Source: Acidocella sp.
GTDB lineage: Bacteria; Pseudomonadota; Alphaproteobacteria; Acetobacterales; Acetobacteraceae
Direction: 5' to 3'
DNA length: 64,000 nt
Assembly: GCF_027352905.1 (NCBI RefSeq)
Contig: NZ_DAIEIF010000028.1
Span: 1-64,000, forward strand
Positions 43,408 through 52,941 of the stretch are shown here, in pieces (position 1 is the first letter of the stretch; every line of letters starts with the position of its first letter). The notes under the pieces are model-generated. The model was given only the letters and a program-made list of their open reading frames with translations, was not told where the DNA came from and made no database searches. Made by a program: the position numbers and the translations under genes.

Positions 43408-44814
43408 ATGTCAAAAATCATGATCGGCAAGACCGTCCGGCGGCTGCGCATGGAACAGGGCTTCACCCAGCAAGGCTTCGCCCAGAAGCTGGGCATTTCA
43501 ACGTCTTATCTCAATCTCGTCGAGCACGACCAGCGCAACGTCACCGCCTCCCTGCTGTTCAAGCTGACGGAGGCGCTCAAGGTCGATCTCGCCGCCCTGT
43601 CCGGCACGCAGGAGCGCGAGTTCGAGGTCTCGCTGCGGGAGGTGTTCTCCGACCCGCAACTGGCCCTGGACCCGGTGCCGGAAAGCGAGATCCAGTCCTT
43701 GGCCGCCGCGCCGGGCGCGGCGCGCGCGGTTCTGGCCCTGCACCGGGCGCTGGCGGCGGCGCGGGAGGAGGGCTCGGGCGGCATCACCCTGCCCTCGGGG
43801 CGGCGGATTCTCGGCCCCAACGAGGAGGTGCGGGATTTTTTCCACGCCCATGAAAACCATTTCCCCGCGCTGGAGACGGCGGCCGAGGAGATCGGCAGAA
43901 CCCTGGACGTCGCCTCTTTCGGCTCCAGCCACGCCTTGGCCGAGCGTTTGCGCCGCCAGCACGGGCTGGTGGTGGCGGTGCGGCCCTTGCCGGGCGCGCT
44001 CAGGGTGTTCGACGCCGCCAACCGCCTCCTCACCCTCTCCGAGGATCTGCCGCGCGAGAGCCGCGGTTTCCAGATGGCCTTCCAGCTCGCCTTGCTGGAG
44101 GCGCGCGCCCCGGTGGAGGCCATCGTCAAGCGCGCCGAGCCCACCACCCAGGATGCCGGGGAATTGCTGCGCATCGGCCTGCTCAATTACATCGCCGCGG
44201 CGCTGATGATGCCCTACGAGCCCTATCTCAACGCCGCGCGCGAGCTGCGCTACGATGTGGAGGCGCTGGCGGCGCGCTTCGGCGTCTCCTATGAGCAAGC
44301 CTGCCAGCGCCTCTCCTCCATGCAGCGGCCGGGGGCGCGGGGCCTGCCCTTCTTCTTTCTCCGTGTCGATCCGGCGGGCAATGTCAGCAAGCGTTTCTCC
44401 GCCGCCGGCTTCCCCTTCATGCGCTATGGCGGCACCTGCCCGCGCTGGGTGCCCCATGCCGCCTTCGCCACGCCAGGGCTCATCCGCGTGCAGGTGGCCC
44501 AGCTTTCCGCCACCGAGACCTTTCTCTGCTTCGCCCGCGCCATCACCGGCCGCCCGGCCCGCTGGGGCGAGCCCGCGCCCGTCCATGTCATCGCCATGGG
44601 CTGCGACGTCTCCCACGCCCGCGAGATCGTCTATGGCGACGGGCTGGACCTGGAGCGCGCGGCGGTCGGCATCGGCCTTTCCTGCCGCCTGTGCGAGCGC
44701 CAGGAATGCCGCTCTCGCGCCTTCCCGCCCATCGCCCACCGGCTGGCGGTGAGCCCGGAGACCACCAATGCCAGCCCCTATAAATTCAAAACCCTGCCGG
44801 GAGAGAGGCGCTGA
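43408..44814 (+). CDS. XRE-family regulator of short-chain fatty-acid metabolism (ScfR/RamB type)
   Basis: 468 aa. An N-terminal helix-turn-helix (VRRLRMEQGFTQQGFAQKLG, then SYLNLVEHDQR) is followed by an ImmA/IrrE-like central domain (FQMAFQLALLEARAP) and a C-terminal domain with a Cys cluster SCRLCERQECRSRAFPP. This is the layout of RamB and of PccR/ScfR-type acyl-CoA-responsive regulators controlling propionyl-CoA or acetate genes. The last bases overlap the start of tlyA by 1 bp. A near-symmetric TTTTGC...GTAAAA just before its ATG (43387-43404) may be an autoregulatory site. Confidence 0.82.
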   Translation: MSKIMIGKTVRRLRMEQGFTQQGFAQKLGISTSYLNLVEHDQRNVTASLLFKLTEALKVDLAALSGTQEREFEVSLREVFSDPQLALDPVPESEIQSLAAAPGAARAVLALHRALAAAREEGSGGITLPSGRRILGPNEEVRDFFHAHENHFPALETAAEEIGRTLDVASFGSSHALAERLRRQHGLVVAVRPLPGALRVFDAANRLLTLSEDLPRESRGFQMAFQLALLEARAPVEAIVKRAEPTTQDAGELLRIGLLNYIAAALMMPYEPYLNAARELRYDVEALAARFGVSYEQACQRLSSMQRPGARGLPFFFLRVDPAGNVSKRFSAAGFPFMRYGGTCPRWVPHAAFATPGLIRVQVAQLSATETFLCFARAITGRPARWGEPAPVHVIAMGCDVSHAREIVYGDGLDLERAAVGIGLSCRLCERQECRSRAFPPIAHRLAVSPETTNASPYKFKTLPGERR

Positions 44815-45572
44815 TGCCCCGCCAGCGCGCGGATCAGGCGCTGGTGGCGCGCGGCCTGGCCGAATCCCGCGCCAAGGCGCAGGCGCTCATCATGGCCGGG
44901 CTGGTCTATTCCGGCACGGCGCGGGTGGCCAAGGCGGGCCAGCCGGTGGCGGAAGACGCGCCGCTGACGGTGAAGGGCCAGGAGCACCCCTGGGTCTCGC
45001 GCGGCGGCCTCAAGCTGGCCCACGGCCTCGCCCATTTCGGCCTCGACCCCGCCGGGCGGGTGGCGCTGGATATCGGCGCCTCCACTGGCGGCTTTACCGA
45101 TGTGCTGCTGAGCCACGGCGCGGCGCGGGTCTATGCGGTGGATGTCGGCCATGGTCAGCTGGCCTGGAAGCTGCGCGCCGACCCGCGCGTGGCGGTGCTG
45201 GAAAAGACCAATGCCCGCCATCTCACCCCGGAGCTGATCCCGGAGCCCATCGGCGCGCTGGTATGCGATGCCAGCTTCATCGGCCTGCGCACGGTGCTGC
45301 CCGCCGGGCTCGTGCTCTGCGCGCCGGGAGCCTTCGCGCTGGCGCTGATCAAGCCGCAATTCGAGGCCGGGCCGGAGCAGGTGGGCAGGGGCGGGGTGGT
45401 GCGCGACGCGGCGGTGCATGAGCAGGTCTGCGCGCGCATCGCGGATTGGTTCGCGGCCCAGCCCGGCTGGGAGGTGCTGGGCCTCACGCCGAGTCCCATC
45501 AAGGGCCCGGAGGGAAATGTCGAGTTTCTGATCGGGGCGCGGCGCTTGCCCTTAGCGGCTTCCGGGGTTTAA
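44814..45572 (+). CDS. tlyA: TlyA-family rRNA methyltransferase (S4 + FtsJ domains)
   Basis: 252 aa. An N-terminal S4 RNA-binding domain (QRADQALVARGLAESRAKAQ, then GLVYSGTARV) precedes an FtsJ/RrmJ Rossmann fold with the SAM site LDIGASTGGFTDVLL and motif IV VCDASFIGL. KPQFEAGPEQVGRGGVVRD is typical of TlyA. Family members 2'-O-methylate 16S and 23S rRNA; a haemolytic role is also reported. It overlaps the regulator gene by one base. Confidence 0.9.
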   Translation: MPRQRADQALVARGLAESRAKAQALIMAGLVYSGTARVAKAGQPVAEDAPLTVKGQEHPWVSRGGLKLAHGLAHFGLDPAGRVALDIGASTGGFTDVLLSHGAARVYAVDVGHGQLAWKLRADPRVAVLEKTNARHLTPELIPEPIGALVCDASFIGLRTVLPAGLVLCAPGAFALALIKPQFEAGPEQVGRGGVVRDAAVHEQVCARIADWFAAQPGWEVLGLTPSPIKGPEGNVEFLIGARRLPLAASGV

Positions 45573-45597
45573 CCCGGGCGCCACGCGGGGCCGCGGT

Positions 45598-46377
45598 TCA
45601 GCCTATGCCGCCCGCGCGCAGCACCCGTTTCAGCCCCTCCAGCACGTCTGGGCGCGCCCGGTGCTGCGGGTCGTGCCCCACCCCGGGCAGCGCCGTCACC
45701 TCCAGCCGCATGCGGCCATTGCCCACCAGCAGCCCGGCGCTGGCGCGCCAGCCATAATCGTCATCCTGGCCGAACAGCGCCGCCACCGGGCAGCCCACCT
45801 CCGCCACCTGCGCCGCCATCGACCATTGGGCGGCGGCTTCCTCGGCCCAGGGGTTGTACCAGGCCCAGAACATCGCATCGGTCTTGTCGCCATGGTGGCG
45901 CATCAGTTTTTCGCGCAGCCCGCGATGCTCGAAGGCGTCCCGCGCCCCGGCCATCGCCCGGATCATCGGCAAATCCACCGCCACGGTGGGCGAGCAGGCG
46001 CACACGCACCGCACCGTCTCCGGATGGGCGGCGGCGGCGAGAACGGCCATGGCCCCGCCATCGCTATGGCCGAACATCACCGCCTCGCCAATGCCGAAAT
46101 GGGCCAGCACCTCGCCCAGCACCGGGCCGGATTCCTCCATGCGGTAGGAGCGTTCGCGCTGTCCGGTGAACGCCTCCGAGCCGCCATAGCCCCAGCGGTC
46201 ATAGGAGAGCACGGCCAGCCCGGTCGTGGCGGCGATGCTCTCGGGCAGGTCCTTCCAGGTGCTGGTGCAATCCAGCCCGCCATGCATCATCACCACCACC
46301 GGCGCGCCGCCCTCCACGCGCCCCCACGTAAAGGCGGCGAGCTGGTGCCCGCCCGCCATGATCATATGCCGGTCCAT
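45598..46377 (-). CDS. Alpha/beta-hydrolase
   Basis: 259 aa. Oxyanion-hole VMMHGGLDC, nucleophile elbow GHSDGG (the Ser replaces the usual Gly-x-Ser-x-Gly variant GHSMGG), acidic residue in FGQDDDYGW and His in PGVGHDPQH give a complete triad. There is no signal peptide. The substrate is unknown. It is convergent with tlyA and lies 24 bp before the end of pckA. Confidence 0.85.
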   Translation of the reverse strand: MDRHMIMAGGHQLAAFTWGRVEGGAPVVVMMHGGLDCTSTWKDLPESIAATTGLAVLSYDRWGYGGSEAFTGQRERSYRMEESGPVLGEVLAHFGIGEAVMFGHSDGGAMAVLAAAAHPETVRCVCACSPTVAVDLPMIRAMAGARDAFEHRGLREKLMRHHGDKTDAMFWAWYNPWAEEAAAQWSMAAQVAEVGCPVAALFGQDDDYGWRASAGLLVGNGRMRLEVTALPGVGHDPQHRARPDVLEGLKRVLRAGGIG

Positions 46378-46401
46378 TTTCCCCTCCCAGGTCGCTTGTC
46401 T

Positions 46402-48009
46402 TTACGCCGCGGCCTTGATCGCCGCGGCCTTCACCTCGTCATCCACATGCTCGGCGAAGGTCTCGAAATTCTCGATGAACCGCCCCACCAGCCCCCTGGC
46501 CGCCTCGTCATAGGCCGCCTTGTCGGGCCAGGCGGCGCGGGGGTCCAGCACCTCGTCCGGCACGCCGCTCACCCGGGTGGGGATGGCGAGGCCGAAGAAC
46601 GGGTCGGTGCGGTACTCCGCCTTGTCCAGCTCGCCGGAGAAGGCGGCGCGCAGCAGCGCCCTGGTATGGGTGATGGACATGCGCCGCCCCACCCCATAGG
46701 CGCCGCCGGTCCAGCCGGTATTCACCAGCCAGCAATTGGCGCCATGCTCGCGGATGAGCTTTTGCAGCAGCTTGCCGTAAACCTGCGGGTGGCGGGGCAG
46801 AAAGGGCGAGCCGAAGCAGGTGGAGAAGGTCGCCTGCGGCTCGCTGCCCAGCCCCTTCTCCGTCCCCGCCACGCGGGCGGTATAGCCGGAGAGGAAATGG
46901 TACATCGCCTGCGCCGGGGTCAGGCGCGCGATGGGGGGCAGCACGCCGAAGGCGTCGGCGGTGAGCATGACGATGTTGCGCGGCTGCCCGCCCCGGCCGG
47001 AAAGCTCGACATTGGGGATGTATTCGACCGGGTAGCAGGCGCGGGTGTTCTCGGTATAGGTGCCGTCGGAGAGGTCGAGCACGCCGCGCGGGTCCGCCAC
47101 CACGTTCTCCAGCACCGTGCCGAAGCGGTGGGTCGCCGCCCAGATCTCCGGCTCGTTCGCCTCGCTGAGGTCGATGACCTTGGCGTAGCAGCCGCCCTCG
47201 AAATTGAACACGCTCTCCGCGCCCCAGCCATGCTCGTCATCGCCGATGAGCCGCCGCGCCGGGTCGGAGGAGAGGGTGGTCTTGCCGGTGCCGGAGAGGC
47301 CGAAGAACAGGGCGGTATCCCCCGCCTGGCCGATATTGGCCGAGCAATGCATGGGCAGCACGTTCTCGGGCGGCAGCAGCCAGTTCATCACGGTGAAGAT
47401 GGATTTCTTGATCTCGCCCGCATATTCCGTGCCGGCGATGACGATCAGCTTTTCCGCGAAGGAGAGGGCGATGGCGGTGCTCGACCTCACCCCGTCGATC
47501 TGCGGATCGGCCTCGAAATCCGGCGCGTGGAGAATGACGTAATCCGGCTCGAACCCGGCGAGATCCTCCTCCGCCGGGCGGATGAACATGTTGCGCGCGA
47601 AGAGGGCGTGCCACGCCCCGGTGGTGACCAGCCGCACCCGGATGCGGTGGGCGGGCTCCGCCCCGGCATATAGATCCTGGGTGAACAATTCCCGCCCTTG
47701 CAGATAGGCCTGCACCCGCGTCTTCAGGGTCTGGAATTTCTCGCGCGGCAGTTTCTGGTTGACCTTGCCCCACCATATCTCGGCCGTGGTCTCCGGCTCG
47801 TCGGCCACGAATTTATCCGCGACCGAGCGGCCGGTATGCACGCCGGTGCGGACGATGAGCGCGCCATCCGCGGAGAGCCGGCCCTCCTCCCGGCGCAGGG
47901 CGTGCTTCACCAGGGCCGGGGCGGAGAGATTGGCGTGCAAGGCGGCGGCGAGGCGCACCCCCGTCCCCTTGAGCGGAGCGGCGTCGCGGAGCGCGGGTTT
48001 TTCGGTCAT
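46402..48009 (-). CDS. pckA: Phosphoenolpyruvate carboxykinase (ATP)
   Basis: 535 aa. Kinase P-loop FFGLSGTGKTTLSSDP, metal-binding IGDDEHGW, NTGWTGGAYGVGRRMSI and RMSITHTRALL are invariant PckA motifs. It converts oxaloacetate and ATP to PEP for gluconeogenesis. The start at 48009 has AGAGGA 13 nt upstream. In alphaproteobacteria pckA is often next to chvI/chvG, as here (divergent). Confidence 0.95.
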   Translation of the reverse strand: MTEKPALRDAAPLKGTGVRLAAALHANLSAPALVKHALRREEGRLSADGALIVRTGVHTGRSVADKFVADEPETTAEIWWGKVNQKLPREKFQTLKTRVQAYLQGRELFTQDLYAGAEPAHRIRVRLVTTGAWHALFARNMFIRPAEEDLAGFEPDYVILHAPDFEADPQIDGVRSSTAIALSFAEKLIVIAGTEYAGEIKKSIFTVMNWLLPPENVLPMHCSANIGQAGDTALFFGLSGTGKTTLSSDPARRLIGDDEHGWGAESVFNFEGGCYAKVIDLSEANEPEIWAATHRFGTVLENVVADPRGVLDLSDGTYTENTRACYPVEYIPNVELSGRGGQPRNIVMLTADAFGVLPPIARLTPAQAMYHFLSGYTARVAGTEKGLGSEPQATFSTCFGSPFLPRHPQVYGKLLQKLIREHGANCWLVNTGWTGGAYGVGRRMSITHTRALLRAAFSGELDKAEYRTDPFFGLAIPTRVSGVPDEVLDPRAAWPDKAAYDEAARGLVGRFIENFETFAEHVDDEVKAAAIKAAA

Positions 48010-48195
48010 TGGCGGGGCGAGTCCTCTTCTATCACGTCGATATGAAACATTAATACGCACCGGCTGGGGGGTCTTTCAATCGCCGCGCGCGCCGCTTGGG
48101 CCAAATTCTCGCCGGGCTCTTGATTTGCCGCCATAATCCGGTCACTCCCTGGCGGCACAAGGCCACGAACCGCGTGAAGGACTGGGTCCGCCCCG

Positions 48196-48897
48196 ATGAA
48201 ACAGACGATCGCCCTGGTCGATGACGACCGCAACATTCTCACCTCGGTGCAGATGACGCTGGAGGCTGAGGGGTTCGCCGTCCGCACCTATACGGATGGC
48301 GAATCCGCCCTGCAGGGGCTGCTCGCCAAGCCCGCCGATCTCGCGGTGCTGGACATCAAGATGCCGCGCATGGACGGGATGGAGCTGCTGCAGAAGCTGA
48401 GGGCGCGCTCCGCCATGCCGGTGATCTTCCTCACCTCCAAGGATGACGAGCTGGACGAGCTGATGGGCCTGCGCCTCGGCGCGGACGACTATATCACCAA
48501 GCCTTTCAGCCAGCGCCTTTTGCTGGAGCGCATCCGGGCGCTGCTGCGCCGCAATGAGGCCAGCCGGGCCGAGGCCTCGGGCGCCGCTCCGGCCGCCGTG
48601 CTCACCCGGGGGGATCTGACGCTGGACGAGACCCGGCATCAATGCCTCTGGAAGGGCAAGGACATCCAGCTCACCGTCACCGAGTTCCTGCTGGTGAAGG
48701 CGCTGGCCCAGCGCCCGGGGATGGTGAAATCGCGCGACCAGCTCATCGACGCCGCCTATGGCGAGAACGTCTATGTGGACGACCGCACCATAGACAGCCA
48801 CGTCAAGCGCCTGCGCAAGAAATTCCGCAATGTGGATAGCGAGTTCGACCAGATCGAGACCCTCTACGGCATCGGCTACCGCTATAAGGACGCCTGA
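48196..48897 (+). CDS. chvI: ChvI-type response regulator
   Basis: 233 aa OmpR-class regulator. The receiver has acidic pocket ALVDDD, phosphoacceptor Asp53 ([11 protein letters not shown]), Thr (LTSKDD) and Lys (YITKPF). The winged-helix DNA-binding domain ends [20 protein letters not shown] and GIGYRYKD. It is highly similar in layout to ChvI, the acid- and envelope-responsive regulator of rhizobia and Brucella (BvrR). It is followed immediately by the kinase gene and is divergent from pckA, the typical alphaproteobacterial context. Confidence 0.93.
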   Translation: MKQTIALVDDDRNILTSVQMTLEAEGFAVRTYTDGESALQGLLAKPADLAVLDIKMPRMDGMELLQKLRARSAMPVIFLTSKDDELDELMGLRLGADDYITKPFSQRLLLERIRALLRRNEASRAEASGAAPAAVLTRGDLTLDETRHQCLWKGKDIQLTVTEFLLVKALAQRPGMVKSRDQLIDAAYGENVYVDDRTIDSHVKRLRKKFRNVDSEFDQIETLYGIGYRYKDA

Positions 48898-48899
48898 AT

Positions 48900-50531
48900 C
48901 TGGCCCGTAAACCGCGCCTGTCGCGCCTGCTGCGCGACATTCTCCTCGTCAACCTGCTGCCGCTGGTGCTGATCTTCGCCGCCCTGCTCTATCTGGACCA
49001 GTACCAGCAGGGGCTGGTGGCGGCGGAGGTGTCGGCCCTGCGCGAGCAGGCGCGGATCTATGCCGGCGCCATCGCGGAGACGGCGGTGCAGGAGAATAAC
49101 GGCCAGCCCTCGCTGGATGCCGATCTGGCGCAGCCCTTGCTCTATTCCCTCACCGAGCCCACCCCCAACGCCCAGGCGATGATCTACGGCCAGGATGGCG
49201 AGCTCATCGCCAATTCACGCGTCCATCCCGGCCCGGGCGGGGCCATCGTCACCCAGCCTTTGGCGGCCCCGCCCAGCCCCGGCCTGTTCCCGCGCATCGT
49301 CAGCTTCATCTACGACCACCTCTTCGGCTCGGTGGTCGGCAGAAGCCAGCCCGCCCCGGCCGGCTCAGGGGCGGGGGAGGGGCCGGACACGCTGGGCTGG
49401 CAACCCGATGCCCGCACCGTCCTCCAGCTCACCTCCACCCCGCAAAGCGGCCAGGAAATCCCGCCTCTGATCCGCCGCGACCCCCATGGCGTGCTGCTCA
49501 TCACCGTGGCGGAGCCGATCCAGCGGGGCCAGCAGGTGCTCGGCACGGTGCTGCTGACGCGCGAGGCCTCGGAGGTGGACGCGGCGGTGCTGGCGGTGCG
49601 CGTCTCCATCCTCATCCTCTTCGCCCTTGCCCTGGCCCTCACCGTCATCGTCTCCTTCTACCTCGCCCGCACCATCGCCAGCCCGCTCTCGCGCCTGGCG
49701 GCGGCGGCGGAGCGCATGCGCGCCGGCCGGGCGGGGGCGCAGGCCCTGCCCGCCGCCATCACCGGCCGCAATGACGAGATCGGCACCCTCGCCCGCACGC
49801 TGGAGGGCACCGCCCAGGCGCTCTGGTCGCGCATGGACGCGATCGAGAAATTCGCCGCCGATGTCGCGCATGAGATCAAGAACCCGCTTTCCTCCATCCG
49901 CTCGGCGGTCGAGACCCTCTCGCGGGTGGAGGATCCGGCCCGCGCCTCGCGCCTGCTCGCCATCGTCACCCAGGACGTCGCCCGGCTGGACCGGCTGATC
50001 ACCGACATCTCGGATAGTTCGCGGCTCGATTCGGAGCTGTCCCGCAGCCGCTACGAGGTCGTGGACATGGCGCGGATGCTGGCCACCCTGGCCGAGATCC
50101 ACGACGCGACCCGCAAGGAGGGCGGCCCCTTTGTGGTTGTGGAGGCCCCCGCCTCCGGCCTGCTGGTGCGCGGCTCGGAGACGCGGCTGGTGCAGGTGCT
50201 GCGCAACCTCATCGGCAACGCCATCTCCTTCAGCCCGCCGGGCGGCAGGATCACCCTGCGCGGGCGGGAGACGGGCGGCGTCATCGAGCTCGCGGTGGAG
50301 GATGAGGGGCCGGGCATTCCCGAGGCCAAGCTCGAGTCCATCTTCGACCGTTTTTATTCCGAGCGGCCGGAGAGCGAGCAATTCGGCAGCCATTCCGGCC
50401 TCGGCCTCTCCATCTCGCGCCAGATCGTCGAGGCGCATCAGGGCCGGATCTCGGCCGAGAACCGCCGGGACGAGGCGGGGCGCGTCATCGGCGCCCGTTT
50501 CGTCATCCGCCTGCCCAAAGCCGGAGACTGA
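48900..50531 (+). CDS. chvG: ChvG-type sensor histidine kinase, non-canonical start
   Basis: Domains in order: first membrane helix LLVNLLPLVLIFAALLYL, periplasmic domain (about 180 residues), second helix (VRVSILILFALALALTVIVS), HAMP (ARTIASPLSRLAAAAERM), H-box DVAHEIKNPLSSIRSAVE, and ATPase domain with N-box LRNLIGNAISFS, DEGPGIP and GLGLSISRQIVEAHQG. The nearest ordinary start, GTG 48966, would cut the first helix in half. The frame opens only 12 bp upstream of CTG 48900 (stop at 48885), so CTG at 48894 or 48900 is the probable start. Partner of ChvI. Confidence 0.85.
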   Translation: MARKPRLSRLLRDILLVNLLPLVLIFAALLYLDQYQQGLVAAEVSALREQARIYAGAIAETAVQENNGQPSLDADLAQPLLYSLTEPTPNAQAMIYGQDGELIANSRVHPGPGGAIVTQPLAAPPSPGLFPRIVSFIYDHLFGSVVGRSQPAPAGSGAGEGPDTLGWQPDARTVLQLTSTPQSGQEIPPLIRRDPHGVLLITVAEPIQRGQQVLGTVLLTREASEVDAAVLAVRVSILILFALALALTVIVSFYLARTIASPLSRLAAAAERMRAGRAGAQALPAAITGRNDEIGTLARTLEGTAQALWSRMDAIEKFAADVAHEIKNPLSSIRSAVETLSRVEDPARASRLLAIVTQDVARLDRLITDISDSSRLDSELSRSRYEVVDMARMLATLAEIHDATRKEGGPFVVVEAPASGLLVRGSETRLVQVLRNLIGNAISFSPPGGRITLRGRETGGVIELAVEDEGPGIPEAKLESIFDRFYSERPESEQFGSHSGLGLSISRQIVEAHQGRISAENRRDEAGRVIGARFVIRLPKAGD

Positions 50532-50537
50532 ACTTCC

Positions 50538-51161
50538 ATGCTCACCGTCATCGACCACCCGCTGGTGCAACACAAGCTGACCCTGCTGCGCAAGAAGGAG
50601 ACCACCACCGGCGGATTCCGCCGCCTGGCGCGCGAGATTTCGCTGCTCCTCGCCTATGAGGTGCTGCGCGACCTGCCGCTGGAGCCGGTGATGATCGAAA
50701 CCCCGATGGAGGAGATGGAGGCGGTGCAGGTGCAGGGCAAGAAGCTCTGCTTCGTCTCCATCCTGCGCGCCGGGGCGGGGATTCTCGACGGCATGCTCGA
50801 CCTCGTGCCCGCGGCGCGGGTCGGGCATATCGGCATGTACCGCGACCCGGTGACGCATGAGCCGGTGGAATATTACTTCAAGGTGCCGGAGGCGCTGGAG
50901 GAGCGGCTCTGCGTGGTCGTGGACCCAATGCTCGCCACTGGCCATTCCGCCGCCGCCGCCGTCACCCGGCTCAAGCAGGCGGGGGCGAGGCAGATCAAAT
51001 TCGTCTGCCTGCTGGCCGCGCCGGAAGGGGTGGCCGCCTTCAACGCCGCGCATCCGGACGTGCCGGTCTTCACCGCCGCGCTCGACCGCCAGCTGGATGA
51101 GAACGCCTATATCCTGCCCGGCCTCGGCGATGCGGGAGACCGGCTCTTCGGCACCAAATGA
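50538..51161 (+). CDS. upp: Uracil phosphoribosyltransferase
   Basis: 207 aa. PRPP-binding [29 protein letters not shown] and [16 protein letters not shown] (uracil site) are diagnostic. It salvages uracil to UMP. It starts 6 bp after the kinase stop and overlaps nth by 4 bp, so it may be transcribed with chvIG. Confidence 0.94.
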   Translation: MLTVIDHPLVQHKLTLLRKKETTTGGFRRLAREISLLLAYEVLRDLPLEPVMIETPMEEMEAVQVQGKKLCFVSILRAGAGILDGMLDLVPAARVGHIGMYRDPVTHEPVEYYFKVPEALEERLCVVVDPMLATGHSAAAAVTRLKQAGARQIKFVCLLAAPEGVAAFNAAHPDVPVFTAALDRQLDENAYILPGLGDAGDRLFGTK

Positions 51162-51871
51162 GCCGCGAACCGGCGACCCCCGCCGCCTCGCCGCCCATGC
51201 GCAAGGCGGATATCCCCGCCTTCCTGCGCGCCATCGCCGCCGGCAACGAGACCCCGCGCACCGAGCTGGATTACGCCACGCCGTTTCAGCTGCTCGTCGC
51301 CGTGGTGCTCTCGGCCCAGACCACGGACCGGGCGGTGAACAAGGTCACCCCCGCCCTCTTCGCGGCGGCGCCGGACGCCAGGGCGATGGCGGCTTTGGGC
51401 GCGGAGGGCATCGGCGCGCTGATCAAGAGCATCGGCCTCTGGCAGGCCAAGGCGCGCAACGTGGCGGCGCTCTCCCGCCTGCTGGTGGAGCGCCATGGCG
51501 GCGAGGTGCCGGATAGCCGCGCCGCGCTGGAGGCGCTGCCCGGTGTCGGCCGCAAGACGGCAAATGTGGTGCTGAACGAGATTTTCGGCCAGGCCACCAT
51601 GGCGGTGGACACTCATATCTTCCGCCTCGGCAACCGCACCGGCATCGCCCCCGGCCCCACCCCGCGCGCGGTGGAGGAGGCGCTGCTCCGCCGCATCCCC
51701 CGGGACATGCTCAAGCCCGCCCATCTCTGGCTCATTCTGCATGGCCGCTATGTCTGCAAGGCGCGCCAGCCGGAATGCTGGCGCTGCCCCGGGGCGGCAT
51801 GGTGCACCTATCCGGGCAAAACCGCCGCGCCGGCGCTCACAAAGGCGCGCTCTCGCCCACATCCAGCGTGA
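51158..51871 (+). CDS. nth: Endonuclease III
   Basis: 237 aa. Helix-hairpin-helix [13 protein letters not shown] with catalytic Lys133, catalytic Asp151 in VDTHIFRL, and the [4Fe-4S] ligands Cys200, Cys207, Cys210 and Cys216 (spacing C-x6-C-x2-C-x5-C). It removes oxidised pyrimidines and cleaves abasic sites. The last 35 bp overlap the MBL-fold gene on the opposite strand. Confidence 0.95.
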   Translation: MSREPATPAASPPMRKADIPAFLRAIAAGNETPRTELDYATPFQLLVAVVLSAQTTDRAVNKVTPALFAAAPDARAMAALGAEGIGALIKSIGLWQAKARNVAALSRLLVERHGGEVPDSRAALEALPGVGRKTANVVLNEIFGQATMAVDTHIFRLGNRTGIAPGPTPRAVEEALLRRIPRDMLKPAHLWLILHGRYVCKARQPECWRCPGAAWCTYPGKTAAPALTKARSRPHPA

Positions 51872-52814
51872 AGAACGCCTCCGGCGCCAGCCCCGCCCGC
51901 TCCCGCGCCTGGGCCAGCTCCCGCTCCGGCGCGTCGATCGCCTCCTGGGTGAGCTGAAACGTGCCGAAATGCATGCCGATGGCCCGCCCGGCGTGCAGAT
52001 CCTGGAAGGCCCGCACCGCCTCGGCGGGGTCGGTATGCACGGTGGCCATCACCTCGCGCGGCTGATACGCGCCGATGGGCAGCAAGGCGAGATCTGGCGC
52101 GCCCAGCCGGTGGCGGATCTCGCTGAAGAATTTCGTGTAACCCGTGTCGCCTGCGTAATAAATCCTGCGGCCATGCCAGTTGAGCATGAACCCGGCCCAG
52201 AGCGTCTCGTTGCGGTCCCACAGCGTGCGCGCCGAGAAATGCCGGGCCGGGGTAGCGGTGACATGGGCGCCATGCAGGGTCACGCTCTCCCACCAATCCA
52301 GCTCCACCGCGCCGGCCAGGCCCTGGCGGGTGAGAAACCCGGCATTGCCCAGGGTGGTGATGAGCCGGGCCGCCGGGAAGCGCTGGCGCAGCCGTTTGAG
52401 CGAGGGCAAATCCATATGGTCGTAATGATTATGGGAGAGCAGGATGAGATCGACCGGCGGCAGCGCCGCGATGGCGAGTCCCGGCGCGCGTACCCGCGCC
52501 GGCCCCGCGAAGCGCACCGGCGAGCAGCGCTCGGAAAAAATCGGGTCGGTGAGCACGTTGAGCCCGCCGAGGCGGAGCAGAAACGTGTTATGGCCGATCC
52601 AGGTGACCGAGGGGCGGGCCGGGTCGGGCGGCGGGTAGGGGCGGTTTTCCACCCGGGCGGGCCAGCGCGCCCAGGCGGAGCGCCCGGACCGCCGCTCCCT
52701 TAGCATTTTCAGCATCCGCATCAGCCCGCCACGCGGGCTCATCTCCGGGTGGCGGGGCGGTTCGGGGTTGAAGAAGCGTTTGCCGTCGCAATGATCGGAG
52801 ACAGGATAAGCCAT
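51837..52814 (-). CDS. MBL-fold metal-dependent hydrolase (UlaG/NAPE-PLD-like)
   Basis: 325 aa. WIGHNTFLLRLGGLNVLTDPI then LSHNHYDHMDLPS (HxHxDH), TPARHFSARTLWDRN and YYAGDTGYTKFF supply metal ligands in the order found in the YcbX/UlaG and NAPE-PLD-like groups. A start at 52814 (MAYPVSD) is chosen, since the longer frame reads through the trxB promoter. Physiological substrate unknown. Confidence 0.85.
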   Translation of the reverse strand: MAYPVSDHCDGKRFFNPEPPRHPEMSPRGGLMRMLKMLRERRSGRSAWARWPARVENRPYPPPDPARPSVTWIGHNTFLLRLGGLNVLTDPIFSERCSPVRFAGPARVRAPGLAIAALPPVDLILLSHNHYDHMDLPSLKRLRQRFPAARLITTLGNAGFLTRQGLAGAVELDWWESVTLHGAHVTATPARHFSARTLWDRNETLWAGFMLNWHGRRIYYAGDTGYTKFFSEIRHRLGAPDLALLPIGAYQPREVMATVHTDPAEAVRAFQDLHAGRAIGMHFGTFQLTQEAIDAPERELAQARERAGLAPEAFFTLDVGESAPL

Positions 52815-52868
52815 AGGCGGGATATGGGAGCGGCGAAACCGTGCCAAAGGCCCGGCAGGGGAGTCTTG

Positions 52869-52887
52869 ATACAAGGGAGTCTTGTAT
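52869..52887. promoter_or_regulatory. Inverted repeat in the trxB / MBL divergent promoter
   Basis: ATACAAG-GGAGT-CTTGTAT, a perfect 7-bp inverted repeat, is embedded in a direct repeat GGGAGTCTTG (52859-52868 and 52875-52884). It lies 55-73 bp before the trxB start. A redox regulator such as a LysR-type protein (perhaps the neighbouring LsrB homologue) could bind, but this is inference. Confidence 0.45.
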
Positions 52888-52941
52888 AGGTGCGGGATGA
52901 ACAGATATGTAATCTCGGCATAATGATGAGACGAAATTTCG

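Noticed and set aside
45661-47673. 670-codon plus-strand open frame
   Set aside because: His/Gly/Arg-rich antisense shadow of the hydrolase and pckA.
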